Shown piece by piece: positions 51,521-61,358 of a DNA stretch of 64,000 bases. Both the position numbers and the translations under genes were made by a program. Source of the stretch: Phyllobacterium phragmitis (lineage in GTDB: Bacteria; Pseudomonadota; Alphaproteobacteria; Rhizobiales; Rhizobiaceae). Below the pieces are notes generated by a model that was not told the DNA's origin, searched no databases, and saw only the letters and a program-made list of their open reading frames with translations. The number at the start of each line of letters is the position of its first letter. Within the stretch, counting starts at the first letter, position 1. Where the stretch lies: contig NZ_PVBR01000013.1 in NCBI RefSeq assembly GCF_002980495.1, positions 1 through 64,000 of the forward strand, in the 5' to 3' direction.

Positions 51521-52677
51521 TCGTCAGTTCCTGTCGTATTGAGGAGAGAAGAGGTACCGGCGTCGCTTTCGGGGTCCTGTCCGCGCCATGCGGGCATGAG
51601 GATACGCAAAGTGGTGCGCCGGGGCTGTGAATCGCACTCGATCACGCCGCCATGATCACCGACGATCTTGGCGACGAGGGCCAGGCCGAGCCCGGAACCG
51701 TTGGGTTTGGTCGTGACGAACGGATCGAAAAGATGCGGCATTATATCTGATGGGACGCCCGGCCCCGTATCATGCACGCAGAACTCAAGCGGCAGCGCCA
51801 CCCGGTCGCGCACGCCAGGCACCGAAAGCCGGATGCCCGGACGATAGGCGGTGGAAAGCGTTATCTCGCCCGGCTCCTCATGGCCGATGGATTCGGCGGC
51901 ATTCTTGACCAGATTGAGGAATATCTGCACCAGCTGATCGCGGTTGGCATAAACCGACGGCAGCGATGGATCGTAATCCTCATTGAACCTGATATGGCTG
52001 GCGAAACCGTTGCGGGCGATCGCCTTCACATGATCGAGAACGACATGGATATTGACCGCCTCGCGATCGATGGGCCGCTCGTCGGAAAAAACTTCCATGC
52101 GATCGACGAGGGAGACGATCCTGTCCGTCTCGTCGGTGATCAGGGTCGTCAGCGAGCGATCCTCGTCACTGACGACGCTTTCGAGAAGCTGCGCCGCACC
52201 ACGAATGCCCGAGAGCGGGTTCTTGATTTCATGCGCCAGCATCGAGGCAAGCCCCGTGACCGAACGCGCGGCACCCCGATGGGTCATCTGCCGGTCGAGC
52301 TTCTCAGCCATCGACTTTTCCTTGAAAAGGATAACGACGGAACCCGGAAATTCACTCACCGGCGTCACATAGATATCGACGACACGGTCGGTACCGAGCC
52401 GCGGTGAGGAAATATCGACGCGGTACTCATTTACCGGTGAAGGATGAGCCCGCACCTGCTCGACGAGTGCCTGAAGCGGACTGCCGAACGGTAGGAAGGA
52501 TTGCAGTTTGTTGCGCGCCAGAATGTTCGAGCTCGAACGGAAAAACTGCTCCGCATCGGCATTGGCGAAAGAAATATAGCCTTCCGGGTCGACCATGATG
52601 ACAGGATGGCTGATCGTATTGAGAACGATCGAGGCCATCGTGTCGGGCAATACGGAGTTTCCGCGTGCGGTCATCAC
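51517..52677 (-). CDS. ntrB: Nitrogen sensor kinase NtrB (386 aa)
   Basis: Cytoplasmic histidine kinase that phosphorylates NtrC under control of PII. PAS region at about residues 15-110 ([20 protein letters not shown]). His149 is in [23 protein letters not shown]-binding boxes are [25 protein letters not shown] and [16 protein letters not shown]. Start at 52677 (or the next codon, 52674) overlaps the dusB stop by four bases. Full length. Confidence 0.94.
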
Positions 52678-53681
52678 GCCACCTTCTTCAGTTCGGTTGG
52701 TTGCGAGCCGCCGGAAAGGGCCTGCGCCAGTTTCTTGATGACAATGGCCGGATCGCCTTCCGTCATGATTGCGGCGCGTCCGGCGGTGGAAAGCTCACTA
52801 CCGGCATGGCGGTCGAGATACCAGCCGAGATGCTTGCGCGCGTGACGGGTTCCGGTGGAAGAGCCATAGTGATTGAGCATTGCTTCATAATGCGCGATCA
52901 CATAGTCGCAGATTGTGTCTGGTTTTGCGGTCTGTTCGGTCAATCCACAGGCAATCATCCCGGCAAGCCAGGGTTGGCCGTAGCATCCCCTGCCGATCAT
53001 CACCCCGTCCGCGCCGGATCGCTCAAGAATCTCCTCGGCATCCGCCGAAGACAGAACATCGCCATTGGCGACGAGAGGAATGCTGATCGCCTGGCGCACC
53101 GCTCGAATAGCATCCCAATCGGCCTTGCCTTCATAGAACTGGCAGCGCGTGCGCCCATGCACCGCTACCATCCGGACGCCGGCATCCTCGGCCCGGCGGG
53201 CCAGTTCCGGCGCGTTGATGCTGTGTTCGTCCCAGCCGAGCCGCATCTTCAAGGTGACGGGCACGTGAACCGCCGCGACCGTCGCCTCGATCAGCGTCAT
53301 CGCATGGTCGAGATCGCGCATCAGCGCCGATCCGGAATAGCCGCCCGTAACCTTCTTGGCGGGGCAGCCCATATTGATGTCGATGATATGCGCACCCTCG
53401 GCTTCGGCGATGCGGGCCGCCTCGCCCATCCAATAGGCCTCGCGTCCGGCAATCTGCACCACGTGCGTGGCGAGCCCCTCGCCTTTCATGCGCATCAGGC
53501 TTTCCCGGTCACGCGAGCAGAGTTCCGCGCTCGCCACCATTTCCGAAACCACCATGCCGGCGCCCGCCGCCCAGGCAAGCCGGCGAAAAGGCAGATCCGA
53601 GACACCCGACATCGGCGCCAAAAACACCCGGTTGCGCAAACGGACATCGCCTACGTATAAAGCCTCACCCAGAATGGTCAC
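52674..53681 (-). CDS. dusB: tRNA-dihydrouridine synthase DusB / NifR3 (335 aa)
   Basis: FMN enzyme that reduces uridines in the tRNA D-loop. N-terminal [20 protein letters not shown], the family signature [35 protein letters not shown] and [17 protein letters not shown] are all present. First gene of the dusB-ntrB-ntrC operon, as in other Alphaproteobacteria where it was called nifR3. Divergent from ispDF with 93 bases between starts. Confidence 0.94.
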   Translation of the reverse strand: MTILGEALYVGDVRLRNRVFLAPMSGVSDLPFRRLAWAAGAGMVVSEMVASAELCSRDRESLMRMKGEGLATHVVQIAGREAYWMGEAARIAEAEGAHIIDINMGCPAKKVTGGYSGSALMRDLDHAMTLIEATVAAVHVPVTLKMRLGWDEHSINAPELARRAEDAGVRMVAVHGRTRCQFYEGKADWDAIRAVRQAISIPLVANGDVLSSADAEEILERSGADGVMIGRGCYGQPWLAGMIACGLTEQTAKPDTICDYVIAHYEAMLNHYGSSTGTRHARKHLGWYLDRHAGSELSTAGRAAIMTEGDPAIVIKKLAQALSGGSQPTELKKVA

Positions 53682-53774
53682 GTCGACTATGCCTGTTTCA
53701 TGTGCATTTTTCCTGTCGCACAGTCTTTAGACAGGATGAGGGCTTTCCGCAAGGAAAAGCAGCGTTGACAATGG

Positions 53775-55052
53775 ATGCTATTGATTCCTTCTGGTGTTTG
53801 GACGCCACAGGCTTTAATCGCAACTCGCTCTAGCATCAAATCAGAAGGCAATACGATCATAAGAGTAGCAGCCGTCATTGTCGCAGCCGGCCGGGGGGAA
53901 CGGGCGGGACAGAGCACCGAAGGACCGAAGCAATATCGGTGGATCGGCGGCGAAGCCGTGCTTTCGCGCACGCTACGGGCGTTTCTCGACTGCCCGCATG
54001 TCGATCAGATCGTTTCGGTGATCCATCCGGAGGACCGGCATCTCTATGAACGGGCGACCGGCGCGCTCGGCGCAAAGGCAATCACCGTCATCGGCGGCCC
54101 GACGCGGCAGGAATCGACCAGGCTCGGATTGCTGGCGCTGATCGAGCATCAGCCGGATTTCGTCCTGATCCATGACGGCGTGCGACCCTTTATCGCGCAG
54201 GAACTGCTGCAGCGCATCATCCAGACGCTCCACCCCGCGATCAGCGTGCTTCCGGCACTCGCGGTGTCCGACACACTGAAGCAGGCGGGTCCCGATGCGC
54301 ATGTGCTTGCCACGGTGCCGCGTGCCGGACTTTATTCTGCACAGACCCCGCAGGCCTTTCCATTCGAACCAATTCTCGACGCCCATGAAGCCGCCTATCG
54401 CGCCGGGCGGTCGGATTTCACCGATGATGCAGCCATTGCCGAATGGCACGGATTGGCCGTGCGCGTGGTAGAAGGCTCGGCCGACAACACGAAACTGACC
54501 TGGGCAAAGGATATCGAAATGGCCGACAAGCGTTTTGCGCAGGATCATGGCGGATTTCCCGATATCCGGACCGGCAATGGCTATGACGTCCATGCCTTCG
54601 AGCCCGGCGATCACGTGACGCTGTGCGGCGTGAAAATACCCTACACATTGAAACTATCAGGCCATTCGGATGCCGATGTGGGCTTGCATGCGCTGACGGA
54701 CGCGCTGCTCGCCACGCGCGGCGCCGGCGATATCGGCACGCATTTTCCGCCATCCGATCCGCAATGGAAGGGCGCGGCTTCCCGCATCTTCGTCGAGCAT
54801 GCAGCGAGCATCGTCAGGCAGGCCGGCGGGCGCATCGCCAATGCGGATATCACGCTGATCTGTGAGGCGCCGAAGATAGGTCCGCACCGCGAGGCGATGA
54901 CTGCGGTCCTGTCGCAGATGCTGGGCATCGCGCCGGAGCGCGTCTCGATCAAGGCGACGACCAACGAGAAGCTCGGCTTCGTCGGACGCGGCGAAGGCAT
55001 CGCCGCGATCGCCACTGCAACCGTCATCTACCCCGGCGAGGTGCCGGAATGA
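53775..55052 (+). CDS. ispDF: Bifunctional IspD/IspF enzyme of MEP isoprenoid pathway (425 aa)
   Basis: N-terminal IspD joins CTP to methylerythritol phosphate ([31 protein letters not shown]). C-terminal IspF from about residue 260 cyclises the next intermediate ([35 protein letters not shown]). The fusion is usual in Alphaproteobacteria. The start is unsure: ATG 53775 adds about 29 unusual residues, and no ATG, GTG or TTG lies nearer the conserved [16 protein letters not shown] (53765-53770) directly before it could be a -35 box. The end overlaps the next gene. Confidence 0.9.
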   Translation: MLLIPSGVWTPQALIATRSSIKSEGNTIIRVAAVIVAAGRGERAGQSTEGPKQYRWIGGEAVLSRTLRAFLDCPHVDQIVSVIHPEDRHLYERATGALGAKAITVIGGPTRQESTRLGLLALIEHQPDFVLIHDGVRPFIAQELLQRIIQTLHPAISVLPALAVSDTLKQAGPDAHVLATVPRAGLYSAQTPQAFPFEPILDAHEAAYRAGRSDFTDDAAIAEWHGLAVRVVEGSADNTKLTWAKDIEMADKRFAQDHGGFPDIRTGNGYDVHAFEPGDHVTLCGVKIPYTLKLSGHSDADVGLHALTDALLATRGAGDIGTHFPPSDPQWKGAASRIFVEHAASIVRQAGGRIANADITLICEAPKIGPHREAMTAVLSQMLGIAPERVSIKATTNEKLGFVGRGEGIAAIATATVIYPGEVPE

Positions 55053-55540
55053 GCGGCAAGATCGCCGAGGAAAAAGCCGTCGCCGTGCTCGATGCCTGCC
55101 GCCGGGCCGGCATCATGCTGGCAACAGCGGAATCATGCACGGGCGGTCTGATCGTAGCAGCGCTGACCGATATCGCAGGATCGTCCGACGTGGTAGATCG
55201 CGGCTTCATCACCTATTCCAACGAAGCCAAGGAAGAGATGATCGGCGTCCCCGCCCCGCTTATTGCGAGGCTCGGCGCGGTATCGAAGGAGGTGGCGCTT
55301 GCCATGGCCGAAGGTGCACTCTCCCATTCCAACGCCGATATATCGGTCGCGGTCACCGGCGTTGCCGGGCCGGGCGGCGGTTCTCCGGAAAAGCCCGTTG
55401 GCCTCGTGCATATTGCGGCAGCGCGCAAAAACGGCGCTGCACTTCATCGCGAATGCCGTTTCGGCGAAATAGGACGCGACGGCATCCGCCAAGCGACCGT
55501 GCTTGCGGCGCTCGATCTGGTGCTTGAGGCGCTCGAATAG
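55049..55540 (+). CDS. pncC: Nicotinamide-nucleotide amidase, CinA C-terminal domain (163 aa)
   Basis: Deamidates NMN to NaMN in NAD recycling. Conserved [37 protein letters not shown], and the [20 protein letters not shown] loop with the catalytic Ser and Lys are all seen. It is the stand-alone PncC form without the COG1058 N-terminal domain. The ATG overlaps the ispDF stop (ATGA). Length 163 matches. Confidence 0.92.
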   Translation: MSGKIAEEKAVAVLDACRRAGIMLATAESCTGGLIVAALTDIAGSSDVVDRGFITYSNEAKEEMIGVPAPLIARLGAVSKEVALAMAEGALSHSNADISVAVTGVAGPGGGSPEKPVGLVHIAAARKNGAALHRECRFGEIGRDGIRQATVLAALDLVLEALE

Positions 55541-55561
55541 ATTTTCCGCCTGGCGGATGAT

Positions 55562-56011
55562 CTAGCCATAAATCGCGTCGGCGCGTCGTTCGAAGGCTTC
55601 TGAGAACTTACGGAAGGCGATGTCGAACATCGTTCCCATCAGCAGGCTGAGCGTACGGCTCTTGAACTCATAGTCGATGAAGAACTCTATCTCACAGGAC
55701 GAGCCGTCGCCAATGGGCCGGAAAGCCCAGCGATTGTCGAGATAGCGGAACGGTCCGTTGATATATTTCACGTCGATGATGTTTTCTTCCGGGTTGAGAA
55801 ACACCTGGCTGGTGAAGGTTTCCCGGATGAGCTTATAGCCGACCGTCATGTCGGCGACGAGCAAGGTTCTGGCGCCCCGCTCCTTGCGCGAGCGCACCGT
55901 CAGCGCCTCGCACATCGGCAGGAACTCGGGATATTTCTCGACATCGGCAACGAGCGCGAACATTTCCTCCGCCCGGTGCCGGACCTGCCGTATCGTGGTG
56001 AACTGGGGCAT
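55562..56011 (-). CDS. RatA/Coq10-like START-domain protein (149 aa)
   Basis: Opens QFTTIRQVRHRAEEMFALVA, then DVEKYPEFLPMCEALTVRSR, and ends FRKFSEAFERRADAIYG, as in the RatA/Coq10 family. Members bind ubiquinone or, in E. coli (RatA), block ribosome assembly; ubiquinone-type function is more likely in this setting. It is downstream of lipA by six bases on the same strand, as in other Rhizobiales, so probably one operon. Confidence 0.9.
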   Translation of the reverse strand: MPQFTTIRQVRHRAEEMFALVADVEKYPEFLPMCEALTVRSRKERGARTLLVADMTVGYKLIRETFTSQVFLNPEENIIDVKYINGPFRYLDNRWAFRPIGDGSSCEIEFFIDYEFKSRTLSLLMGTMFDIAFRKFSEAFERRADAIYG

Positions 56012-56017
56012 GCGGTA

Positions 56018-56983
56018 TCAGGCCTGTCCTGAAATCTGTGCTTCACGTGCCGCCCTGAGCTTGGCGAAATCCTCTCCGGCATGGTGCGAGGACCGGGTGA
56101 GCGGGCTGGACGCCACCAGCAGGAACCCCTTGGTCCGCCCGATCGTCTCATAGGATTTGAATTCATCCGGTGTGACGAAGCTGATGACCGGATGGTGCTT
56201 GCGCGATGGCTGGAGATACTGACCGATGGTCATGAAATCCACGTCGGCCGAGCGAAGATCGTCCATCAGCTGCAGCACTTCGTTACGCTTCTCGCCCAAT
56301 CCGACCATGATGCCGGACTTGGTGAAGATCGTCGGATCGAGTTCCTTGACCCGCTGCAGCAGCCGGATCGAATGGAAATAGCGGGCGCCCGGACGCACCT
56401 TCAGATAGTTCGAAGGCACCGTCTCGAGATTGTGGTTGAACACGTCAGGCTTTGCCTTGACCACGATCTCGAGCGCGCCGTCCTTGCGCAGGAAATCCGG
56501 CGTGAGGATTTCAATCGTGGTTTTCGGCGTCGCAGCCCGGATCGCATGGATGACATCGGCGAAATGCTGAGCCCCCCCATCATCGAGATCGTCGCGGTCG
56601 ACCGATGTGATGACCACATGGTTCAAGCCCATCTGCTTGACGGCTTTCGCGACATTTTCCGGCTCTTGTCGGTCGAGCGCCGTCGGAATGCCGGTCGCGA
56701 CGTTGCAGAAGGCGCAGGCGCGGGTGCAGATCTCGCCCATGATCATGAAGGTGGCGTGCTTCTTGTCCCAGCATTCACCGATATTGGGGCAGCCCGCCTC
56801 TTCGCATACCGTGACGAGATTATGCGAACGCACGATCTCGCGCGTCTCGCCATACCCCTTCGAGGTCGGCGCCTTCACCCGGATCCAGTCCGGTTTTTTC
56901 AGAATTTCGGAATCCGGCCGGTGCGCCTTTTCGGGATGACGCTGACGTCTCGTGTCGTTGACCGTGTCCAGAACCGTAACCAT
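56018..56983 (-). CDS. lipA: Lipoyl synthase (321 aa)
   Basis: Radical SAM enzyme that inserts sulfur into octanoyl groups. Auxiliary cluster motif [13 protein letters not shown] (CxxxxCxxxxxC) and radical SAM motif [10 protein letters not shown] (CxxxCxxC) are intact; the C-terminal RSSYHA-type arginine-serine region appears as [13 protein letters not shown]. Product lipoate is needed by the E2 and PdhB lipoyl domains encoded to the right. Between them are two small membrane protein genes, lpdA and others. Confidence 0.95.
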   Translation of the reverse strand: MVTVLDTVNDTRRQRHPEKAHRPDSEILKKPDWIRVKAPTSKGYGETREIVRSHNLVTVCEEAGCPNIGECWDKKHATFMIMGEICTRACAFCNVATGIPTALDRQEPENVAKAVKQMGLNHVVITSVDRDDLDDGGAQHFADVIHAIRAATPKTTIEILTPDFLRKDGALEIVVKAKPDVFNHNLETVPSNYLKVRPGARYFHSIRLLQRVKELDPTIFTKSGIMVGLGEKRNEVLQLMDDLRSADVDFMTIGQYLQPSRKHHPVISFVTPDEFKSYETIGRTKGFLLVASSPLTRSSHHAGEDFAKLRAAREAQISGQA

Positions 56984-57001
56984 GTGCTTTCCTGACCGCC
57001 T

Positions 57002-57286
57002 TTACTGCGGGTTTTTCGATTGAAGACGACCGAATATCCACAAGATGATGATGGCGCCGGCGATCGCCACGATCAGATTGCCGGCAAAACCATAAAATTG
57101 GATGTTGAGGACGTTGGCCAGGGCCCCGCCCACGAAAGAACCGGCGATACCGACCAGAATGTTGGTCAGGAACCCGTGATTGCGCTTCAGCGAGCGCTCC
57201 GCGACATAACCGGCCAGGAAACCGATGATCAGCATTCCGAAAAATCCGACGCCGGGCATGTTCATGAGGGATTGCGTTTCGTTCAT
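57002..57286 (-). CDS. GlsB/YeaQ/YmgE family membrane protein (94 aa)
   Basis: ATG 57284-57286 follows AGGGA at six bases; longer starts overlap the neighbouring gene. Three hydrophobic segments (FFGMLIIGFLAGYVAERSLK; LTNILVGIAGSFVGGALANV; LIVAIAGAIIILWIFGRLQS) with the Gly-rich family pattern mark this transglycosylase-associated group, often induced by stress. Function unknown. It lies 18 bases before lipA and may be cotranscribed. Confidence 0.85.
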   Translation of the reverse strand: MNETQSLMNMPGVGFFGMLIIGFLAGYVAERSLKRNHGFLTNILVGIAGSFVGGALANVLNIQFYGFAGNLIVAIAGAIIILWIFGRLQSKNPQ

Positions 57287-57323
57287 TGCCTGTCCCTGAC
57301 AGCGATCTCGTCGCCGGTTTTCT

Positions 57324-57587
57324 TCATCGTCTTGCCGCCTCGCCCAATGCTCGGAAAACCAGCATCCAGATGAGCCCGAACATGAAACCTGCGATGCCGA
57401 GTGCCGCAGCGAGCGACCAGACGCCGAACCAGCCCGATAGTTCCATACCATTGGCCGATATGGTGTTTCCGGAAAGATGACTCAAGACACCCGTCAGAAA
57501 GCCAAGGAAGATGCCCGTCACGGTCGATCCCTTCAGGACCGGCCACGACGCTCTTATCCAGGGCTTTCCGTCATCGATCAGCGGCAA
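57324..57587 (-). CDS. Hypothetical membrane protein (87 aa)
   Basis: TTG start 57585-57587 has GGAG nine bases upstream. It starts 15 bases after the lpdA stop. Two membrane segments (STVTGIFLGFLTGVLSHLSG; FGVWSLAAALGIAGFMFGLI) and a DDGKPW N-terminus are visible. It resembles small proteins found beside lpdA in Rhizobiales. No functional annotation. Confidence 0.6.
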   Translation of the reverse strand: MPLIDDGKPWIRASWPVLKGSTVTGIFLGFLTGVLSHLSGNTISANGMELSGWFGVWSLAAALGIAGFMFGLIWMLVFRALGEAARR

Positions 57588-57602
57588 ACGGCTTCACTCC
57601 GA

Positions 57603-59066
57603 TCATGCGTTCAATACCCGTCCATAGGCGTCGAGCACGCTTTCCTTCATCATCTCCGAAAGTGTCGGATGCGGGAAAACGGAATGCATCAGCTCTTCTT
57701 CCGTGGTTTCGAGGTTCATCGCGACCACGAAACCCTGGATGAGTTCGGTGACTTCCGCGCCGACCATATGGGCGCCCAGAAGCTGGCCGGTCTTCTTGTC
57801 GAAGATCGTCTTGACCAGCCCCTGATCCTCGCCGAGCGCGATCGCCTTGCCGTTGGCCGCGAACTGATAGCGCCCGACGCGGATATCGTAGCCCTGCTCC
57901 TTGGCCTTCGCCTCGGTGAGGCCCACGGAAGCGACCTGCGGATTGCAATAGGTGCAGCCGGGGATCTTGTCCTTCTCCAGTGGATGGACGTTCGGTACGC
58001 CAGCGATCTTCTCGACGCAGATCACGCCCTCATGCTCGGCCTTGTGCGCCAGCATCGGCGGGCCCGCGACATCGCCGATGGCATAGATGCCCGACACGTT
58101 GGTCTTGCCGTAGCCGTCTGTTGCGATGCAGCCTCGCTCTGTCTTGACGCCAAGCGCCTCCAGACCGAGATTTTCGATATTCCCCTGCACGCCGACGGCC
58201 GAGATGAGCCGGTCGGCCGTGATCTGCTGCACCTTGCCGTCCTTGGTTTCGATATGCGCCGTCACCGAGTTCGACGCCTTGTCGACTTTCGTCACCTTGG
58301 CGTCGGTAATGATCTTGATGCCCTGCTTTTCGAACTGCTTGCGGGCGAAAGCGGATATCTCGGCATCCTCGACCGGCATGACATTCGGCAGAAGTTCCAC
58401 AACCGTCACGTCCGCGCCCATGGTGCGATAGAAGGAGGCGAATTCGATGCCGATCGCGCCCGAGCCCATCACCAGGAGCGATTTTGGCATTTCGGGCGGA
58501 ACCATCGCTTCGAAATAGGTCCAGATCAGCTTGCCGTCCGGTTCGATGCCGGGCAATGCGCGCGGCCGGGCGCCAGTGGCGACGATAATGTGTTTCGCCG
58601 TATAGGTACCATCGCCAAGCGTTCCCTTTGGAACCGGATTCTGGGGCTCCATCGGCTTCTTGGAGGATTTCGAGACGACGATCTCGGCCGGCTGACCAGC
58701 AGTCGAAGCTTTGGTGAGCTTCGCCTCCCCCCAGATCACGTCGATCTTGTTCTTCTTCATAAGAAAGGCAACGCCGCCATTGAGACGGGCAGATACGCCG
58801 CGTGAACGCTGCACGACCGCCTTGATATCGGCGCTGATCTTGCCTTCCAGCACCAGGCCATAATCTTTGGCATGTTCGCCATAATGCAGGATTTCCGCCG
58901 AGCGCAGCAGCGCCTTGGTCGGAATACAGCCCCAGTTGAGGCAGATGCCGCCCAGATGCTCACGTTCGACGATCGCCGTCTTGAGGCCAAGCTGCGCGGA
59001 GCGAATAGCAGTGACGTAACCACCCGGTCCCGAACCGATAACAATGACGTCGTAGTTGTTTGCCAC
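57603..59066 (-). CDS. lpdA: Dihydrolipoamide dehydrogenase, E3 (487 aa)
   Basis: FAD enzyme that reoxidises dihydrolipoyl groups and makes NADH. FAD motif DVIVIGSGPGGYVTAIRSAQ, redox disulfide GGICLNWGCIPTKALL, NAD motif LLVMGSGAIGIEFASFYRTM and C-terminal His-Glu in HPTLSEMMKE are present. Size is normal. With the pdh genes it makes up the pyruvate dehydrogenase complex; a GDSL-type gene lies between lpdA and pdhC. Confidence 0.95.
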   Translation of the reverse strand: MANNYDVIVIGSGPGGYVTAIRSAQLGLKTAIVEREHLGGICLNWGCIPTKALLRSAEILHYGEHAKDYGLVLEGKISADIKAVVQRSRGVSARLNGGVAFLMKKNKIDVIWGEAKLTKASTAGQPAEIVVSKSSKKPMEPQNPVPKGTLGDGTYTAKHIIVATGARPRALPGIEPDGKLIWTYFEAMVPPEMPKSLLVMGSGAIGIEFASFYRTMGADVTVVELLPNVMPVEDAEISAFARKQFEKQGIKIITDAKVTKVDKASNSVTAHIETKDGKVQQITADRLISAVGVQGNIENLGLEALGVKTERGCIATDGYGKTNVSGIYAIGDVAGPPMLAHKAEHEGVICVEKIAGVPNVHPLEKDKIPGCTYCNPQVASVGLTEAKAKEQGYDIRVGRYQFAANGKAIALGEDQGLVKTIFDKKTGQLLGAHMVGAEVTELIQGFVVAMNLETTEEELMHSVFPHPTLSEMMKESVLDAYGRVLNA

Positions 59067-59092
59067 CGTGTTTCTCCTTGGTCCTGTTTGTT

Positions 59093-59731
59093 TTAGAGGC
59101 CGAGCATGACGCGCACAACCGGTGCAAGCGCACGCCCCAGGGCCTTCGTATGATCTGCATCCATATGGATGCCGTCGATCGGCGTGGTCCTGGCGACGCG
59201 CGCGGCATCGAAGAAGCCGCAGCTCGTTTCATCCGCCATGTCTGCATAGAGGATTGCGAGCTTGCGTGATTCAGCGACACCGCCGGTCAACAGGGCGGCA
59301 AAATCCGGATTCGCCGTCTCACCGATATGTGGTGGCGCGACGATCAGAACGTCAGGAGCCTCAGCCTCGCCAAAATAGGGATGCCTGCGGACGATGTCGA
59401 CCAAGCGCCGCATGCCCTGCTTTGCGCCCAGCGCGCTGCCCGATATGAACGGCTTCATATCGTTGGTGCCCAGCATGATGATGACCAGATCGAGCGGCGC
59501 ATGCGTCCCCAGAATGGTCGGCAGCACCCTCGCCCCGTTGCGATCCTCCGCCGCGGCGTAATCGTTGAAAGCGGTCGTCCGTCCGTTAAGCCCTTCGGCA
59601 ATCACGTTGACTTGATTACCGAGAGCTTCTTGCAAGACAGAAGGCCACCGATCCTCCAAGGCATGACGCCCCGGCCCGGTGGCATCATAGCCCCAGGTCA
59701 GAGAATCGCCGTAGCAGAGGACGGTTTTCAT
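59093..59731 (-). CDS. SGNH/GDSL hydrolase, arylesterase-like (212 aa)
   Basis: Serine hydrolase with block I VLCYGDSLTWGYDATG (catalytic Ser), block III LVIIMLGTNDMKPF and block V DGIHMDADHTKALG (Asp-His). The family includes arylesterases and acyl-ester hydrolases; the substrate is unknown. No signal peptide is seen, so cytoplasmic. It is embedded in the pyruvate dehydrogenase cluster between lpdA and pdhC with short gaps (7 and 26 bases), as in related genera. Confidence 0.88.
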   Translation of the reverse strand: MKTVLCYGDSLTWGYDATGPGRHALEDRWPSVLQEALGNQVNVIAEGLNGRTTAFNDYAAAEDRNGARVLPTILGTHAPLDLVIIMLGTNDMKPFISGSALGAKQGMRRLVDIVRRHPYFGEAEAPDVLIVAPPHIGETANPDFAALLTGGVAESRKLAILYADMADETSCGFFDAARVARTTPIDGIHMDADHTKALGRALAPVVRVMLGL

Positions 59732-59738
59732 GACCCCG

Positions 59739-61082
59739 TCAGACCAGCATGCCCATCGGATTTTCGATGCGCCGTTTGAAAGCCTGGGCCAATTCCGCCG
59801 CGAGCGCGCCGTCGACGGCGCGATGGTCGGTCGAGAGCGTCACGGACATGACGTTGGCAACCTTGACCTCGCCATTCTTCACCACCGCACGGGGCTCGCC
59901 TGCGCCAATAGCGAAGATCGTGGCGTGCGGCGGGTTGATGATTGCCGCGAAATCCTTCACCCCGAACATGCCGAGATTGGAAACCGAGGTCGTGCCGCCC
60001 TGATATTCCTCGGGCTTCAGCTTGCGCTCGCGCGCTCGCTTGGCCATATCCTTCATCTCGTTGGAGATGACGGAAAGCGGCTTTTCATCGGCGCGACGCA
60101 CGATCGGCGTGATCAGCCCGCCGGGGATCGACACGGCAACGCCGACATCGGCATGCTTGTGCTTGACCATGTTGGTTTCGGTCCAGGAGACGTTCGCCTC
60201 TGGAATATCGCGAAGCGCCAGGGCCGTGGCCTTGATGATGAGATCATTGACCGAAAGCTTGAAGGCTGGAACCTCTCCGTTTTCCGTCTTCCGCAGCGGA
60301 GCCGATGCATTGATCTGCGCACGCAGCGCCAGAAGAGCGTCGAGTTCGCAGTCGATCGTCAGATAGAAATGCGGAATGCTGAGCTTTGATTCCAGCAGAC
60401 GACGGGCGATCGTCTTGCGCATGCCGTCATGGGCGACAAGCTCGTAGGAGCCTTCCTCGAACAGCTTGAGCACGGCATCGTCCGACATCGGCTTGGCCGC
60501 GCTTGGCTGCGCTGCGCCGGCAGGTGCGGCCTTGGCCACGCCGCCGGAGATGGCCGCTTCCACGTCCTTCTTGACCACGCGTCCGTGCGGACCCGAACCT
60601 GTGACGCGGGCAATGTCAACGCCGGCTTCCTTGGCGATACGGCGGGCGAGCGGCGAGGAGAAGACGCGGGAAGCGTCCGCCTGCGCGGCAGGCGCCGGAG
60701 CGGCCTTTGGCTGTTCCTGTTTCGCCGGCTCCGCAGCTTTTGTTTCGGCTGCAGGCGTGGTTTTGTCCTCGGCCTTTGGCGCTTCCGCCTTGGCCGGAGC
60801 AGCAGCATCGCCGCCCTTCGCGGCGGCCGCGACATCCTCGCCTTCTTCCGCCAGAATGGCGATCAGCGCATTCACCTTGACGCCTTCGGTGCCTTCGGGA
60901 ATGACGATCTTGGCAACAGTGCCTTCATCGACGGCCTCGACTTCCATCGTCGCCTTGTCGGTTTCGATCTCGGCGATCACATCGCCCGATGTGACCTTGT
61001 CGCCTTCCTTGACCAGCCATTTGGCAAGATTGCCCTCTTCCATCGTCGGGGAAAGGGCCGGCATGGTGATATTGATCGGCAT
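59739..61082 (-). CDS. pdhC: Dihydrolipoamide acetyltransferase, E2 of pyruvate dehydrogenase (447 aa)
   Basis: N-terminal lipoyl domain with lipoyl Lys in [15 protein letters not shown] Pro/Ala/Lys linker, then the E1/E3-binding domain (VFSSPLARRIAKEAGVDIAR; GSGPHGRVVKKDVEAAI), then the acyltransferase core with DHRAVDGALAAEL at the active site. A single lipoyl domain is present here, the second is fused to PdhB. Complete. Confidence 0.95.
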   Translation of the reverse strand: MPINITMPALSPTMEEGNLAKWLVKEGDKVTSGDVIAEIETDKATMEVEAVDEGTVAKIVIPEGTEGVKVNALIAILAEEGEDVAAAAKGGDAAAPAKAEAPKAEDKTTPAAETKAAEPAKQEQPKAAPAPAAQADASRVFSSPLARRIAKEAGVDIARVTGSGPHGRVVKKDVEAAISGGVAKAAPAGAAQPSAAKPMSDDAVLKLFEEGSYELVAHDGMRKTIARRLLESKLSIPHFYLTIDCELDALLALRAQINASAPLRKTENGEVPAFKLSVNDLIIKATALALRDIPEANVSWTETNMVKHKHADVGVAVSIPGGLITPIVRRADEKPLSVISNEMKDMAKRARERKLKPEEYQGGTTSVSNLGMFGVKDFAAIINPPHATIFAIGAGEPRAVVKNGEVKVANVMSVTLSTDHRAVDGALAAELAQAFKRRIENPMGMLV

Positions 61083-61085
61083 ATC

Positions 61086-61346
61086 TCACTCCCCCGATAT
61101 CTGTGCAACGACGTGTGGATTGCTACCGGCTGTTAAAAGCCGATTGCCGTTAGCCGCCTTATCCTTGCGGATTTGCAGCTCGGTTCTGCTGCCAAATAAG
61201 CTTTCAAAAACTTCCTCTGGATTAAGTGAAGTCGATAATAAGCATTTCATGGCGACTTCCACTTCAAGGTCGGAGGAAATGCCAGACGGCAGATCGAAGC
61301 GGTTAATTACTTCTACTCCATCATAAAGCGTCAAAGTCACATTCAT
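61086..61346 (-). CDS. AT-rich hypothetical protein inside the pdh operon (86 aa)
   Basis: ATG 61344-61346 to the TGA at 61086-61088. The product (NVTLTLYDGVEVINRFDLPS; MKCLLSTSLNPEEVFESLFG) is a small alpha/beta protein with no signal or membrane segment. It fits with three bases to pdhC and 12 to pdhB. Its DNA is much richer in A and T than the flanking genes. No family known to me; it may be a recent arrival or an operon-specific regulator. Confidence 0.6.
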   Translation of the reverse strand: MNVTLTLYDGVEVINRFDLPSGISSDLEVEVAMKCLLSTSLNPEEVFESLFGSRTELQIRKDKAANGNRLLTAGSNPHVVAQISGE

Positions 61347-61358
61347 TTGCCGCTTTCC

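Noticed and set aside
57477-58805. + strand open frame of 442 codons
   Set aside because: Antisense to lpdA and the neighbouring small gene; no ribosome site or domain.
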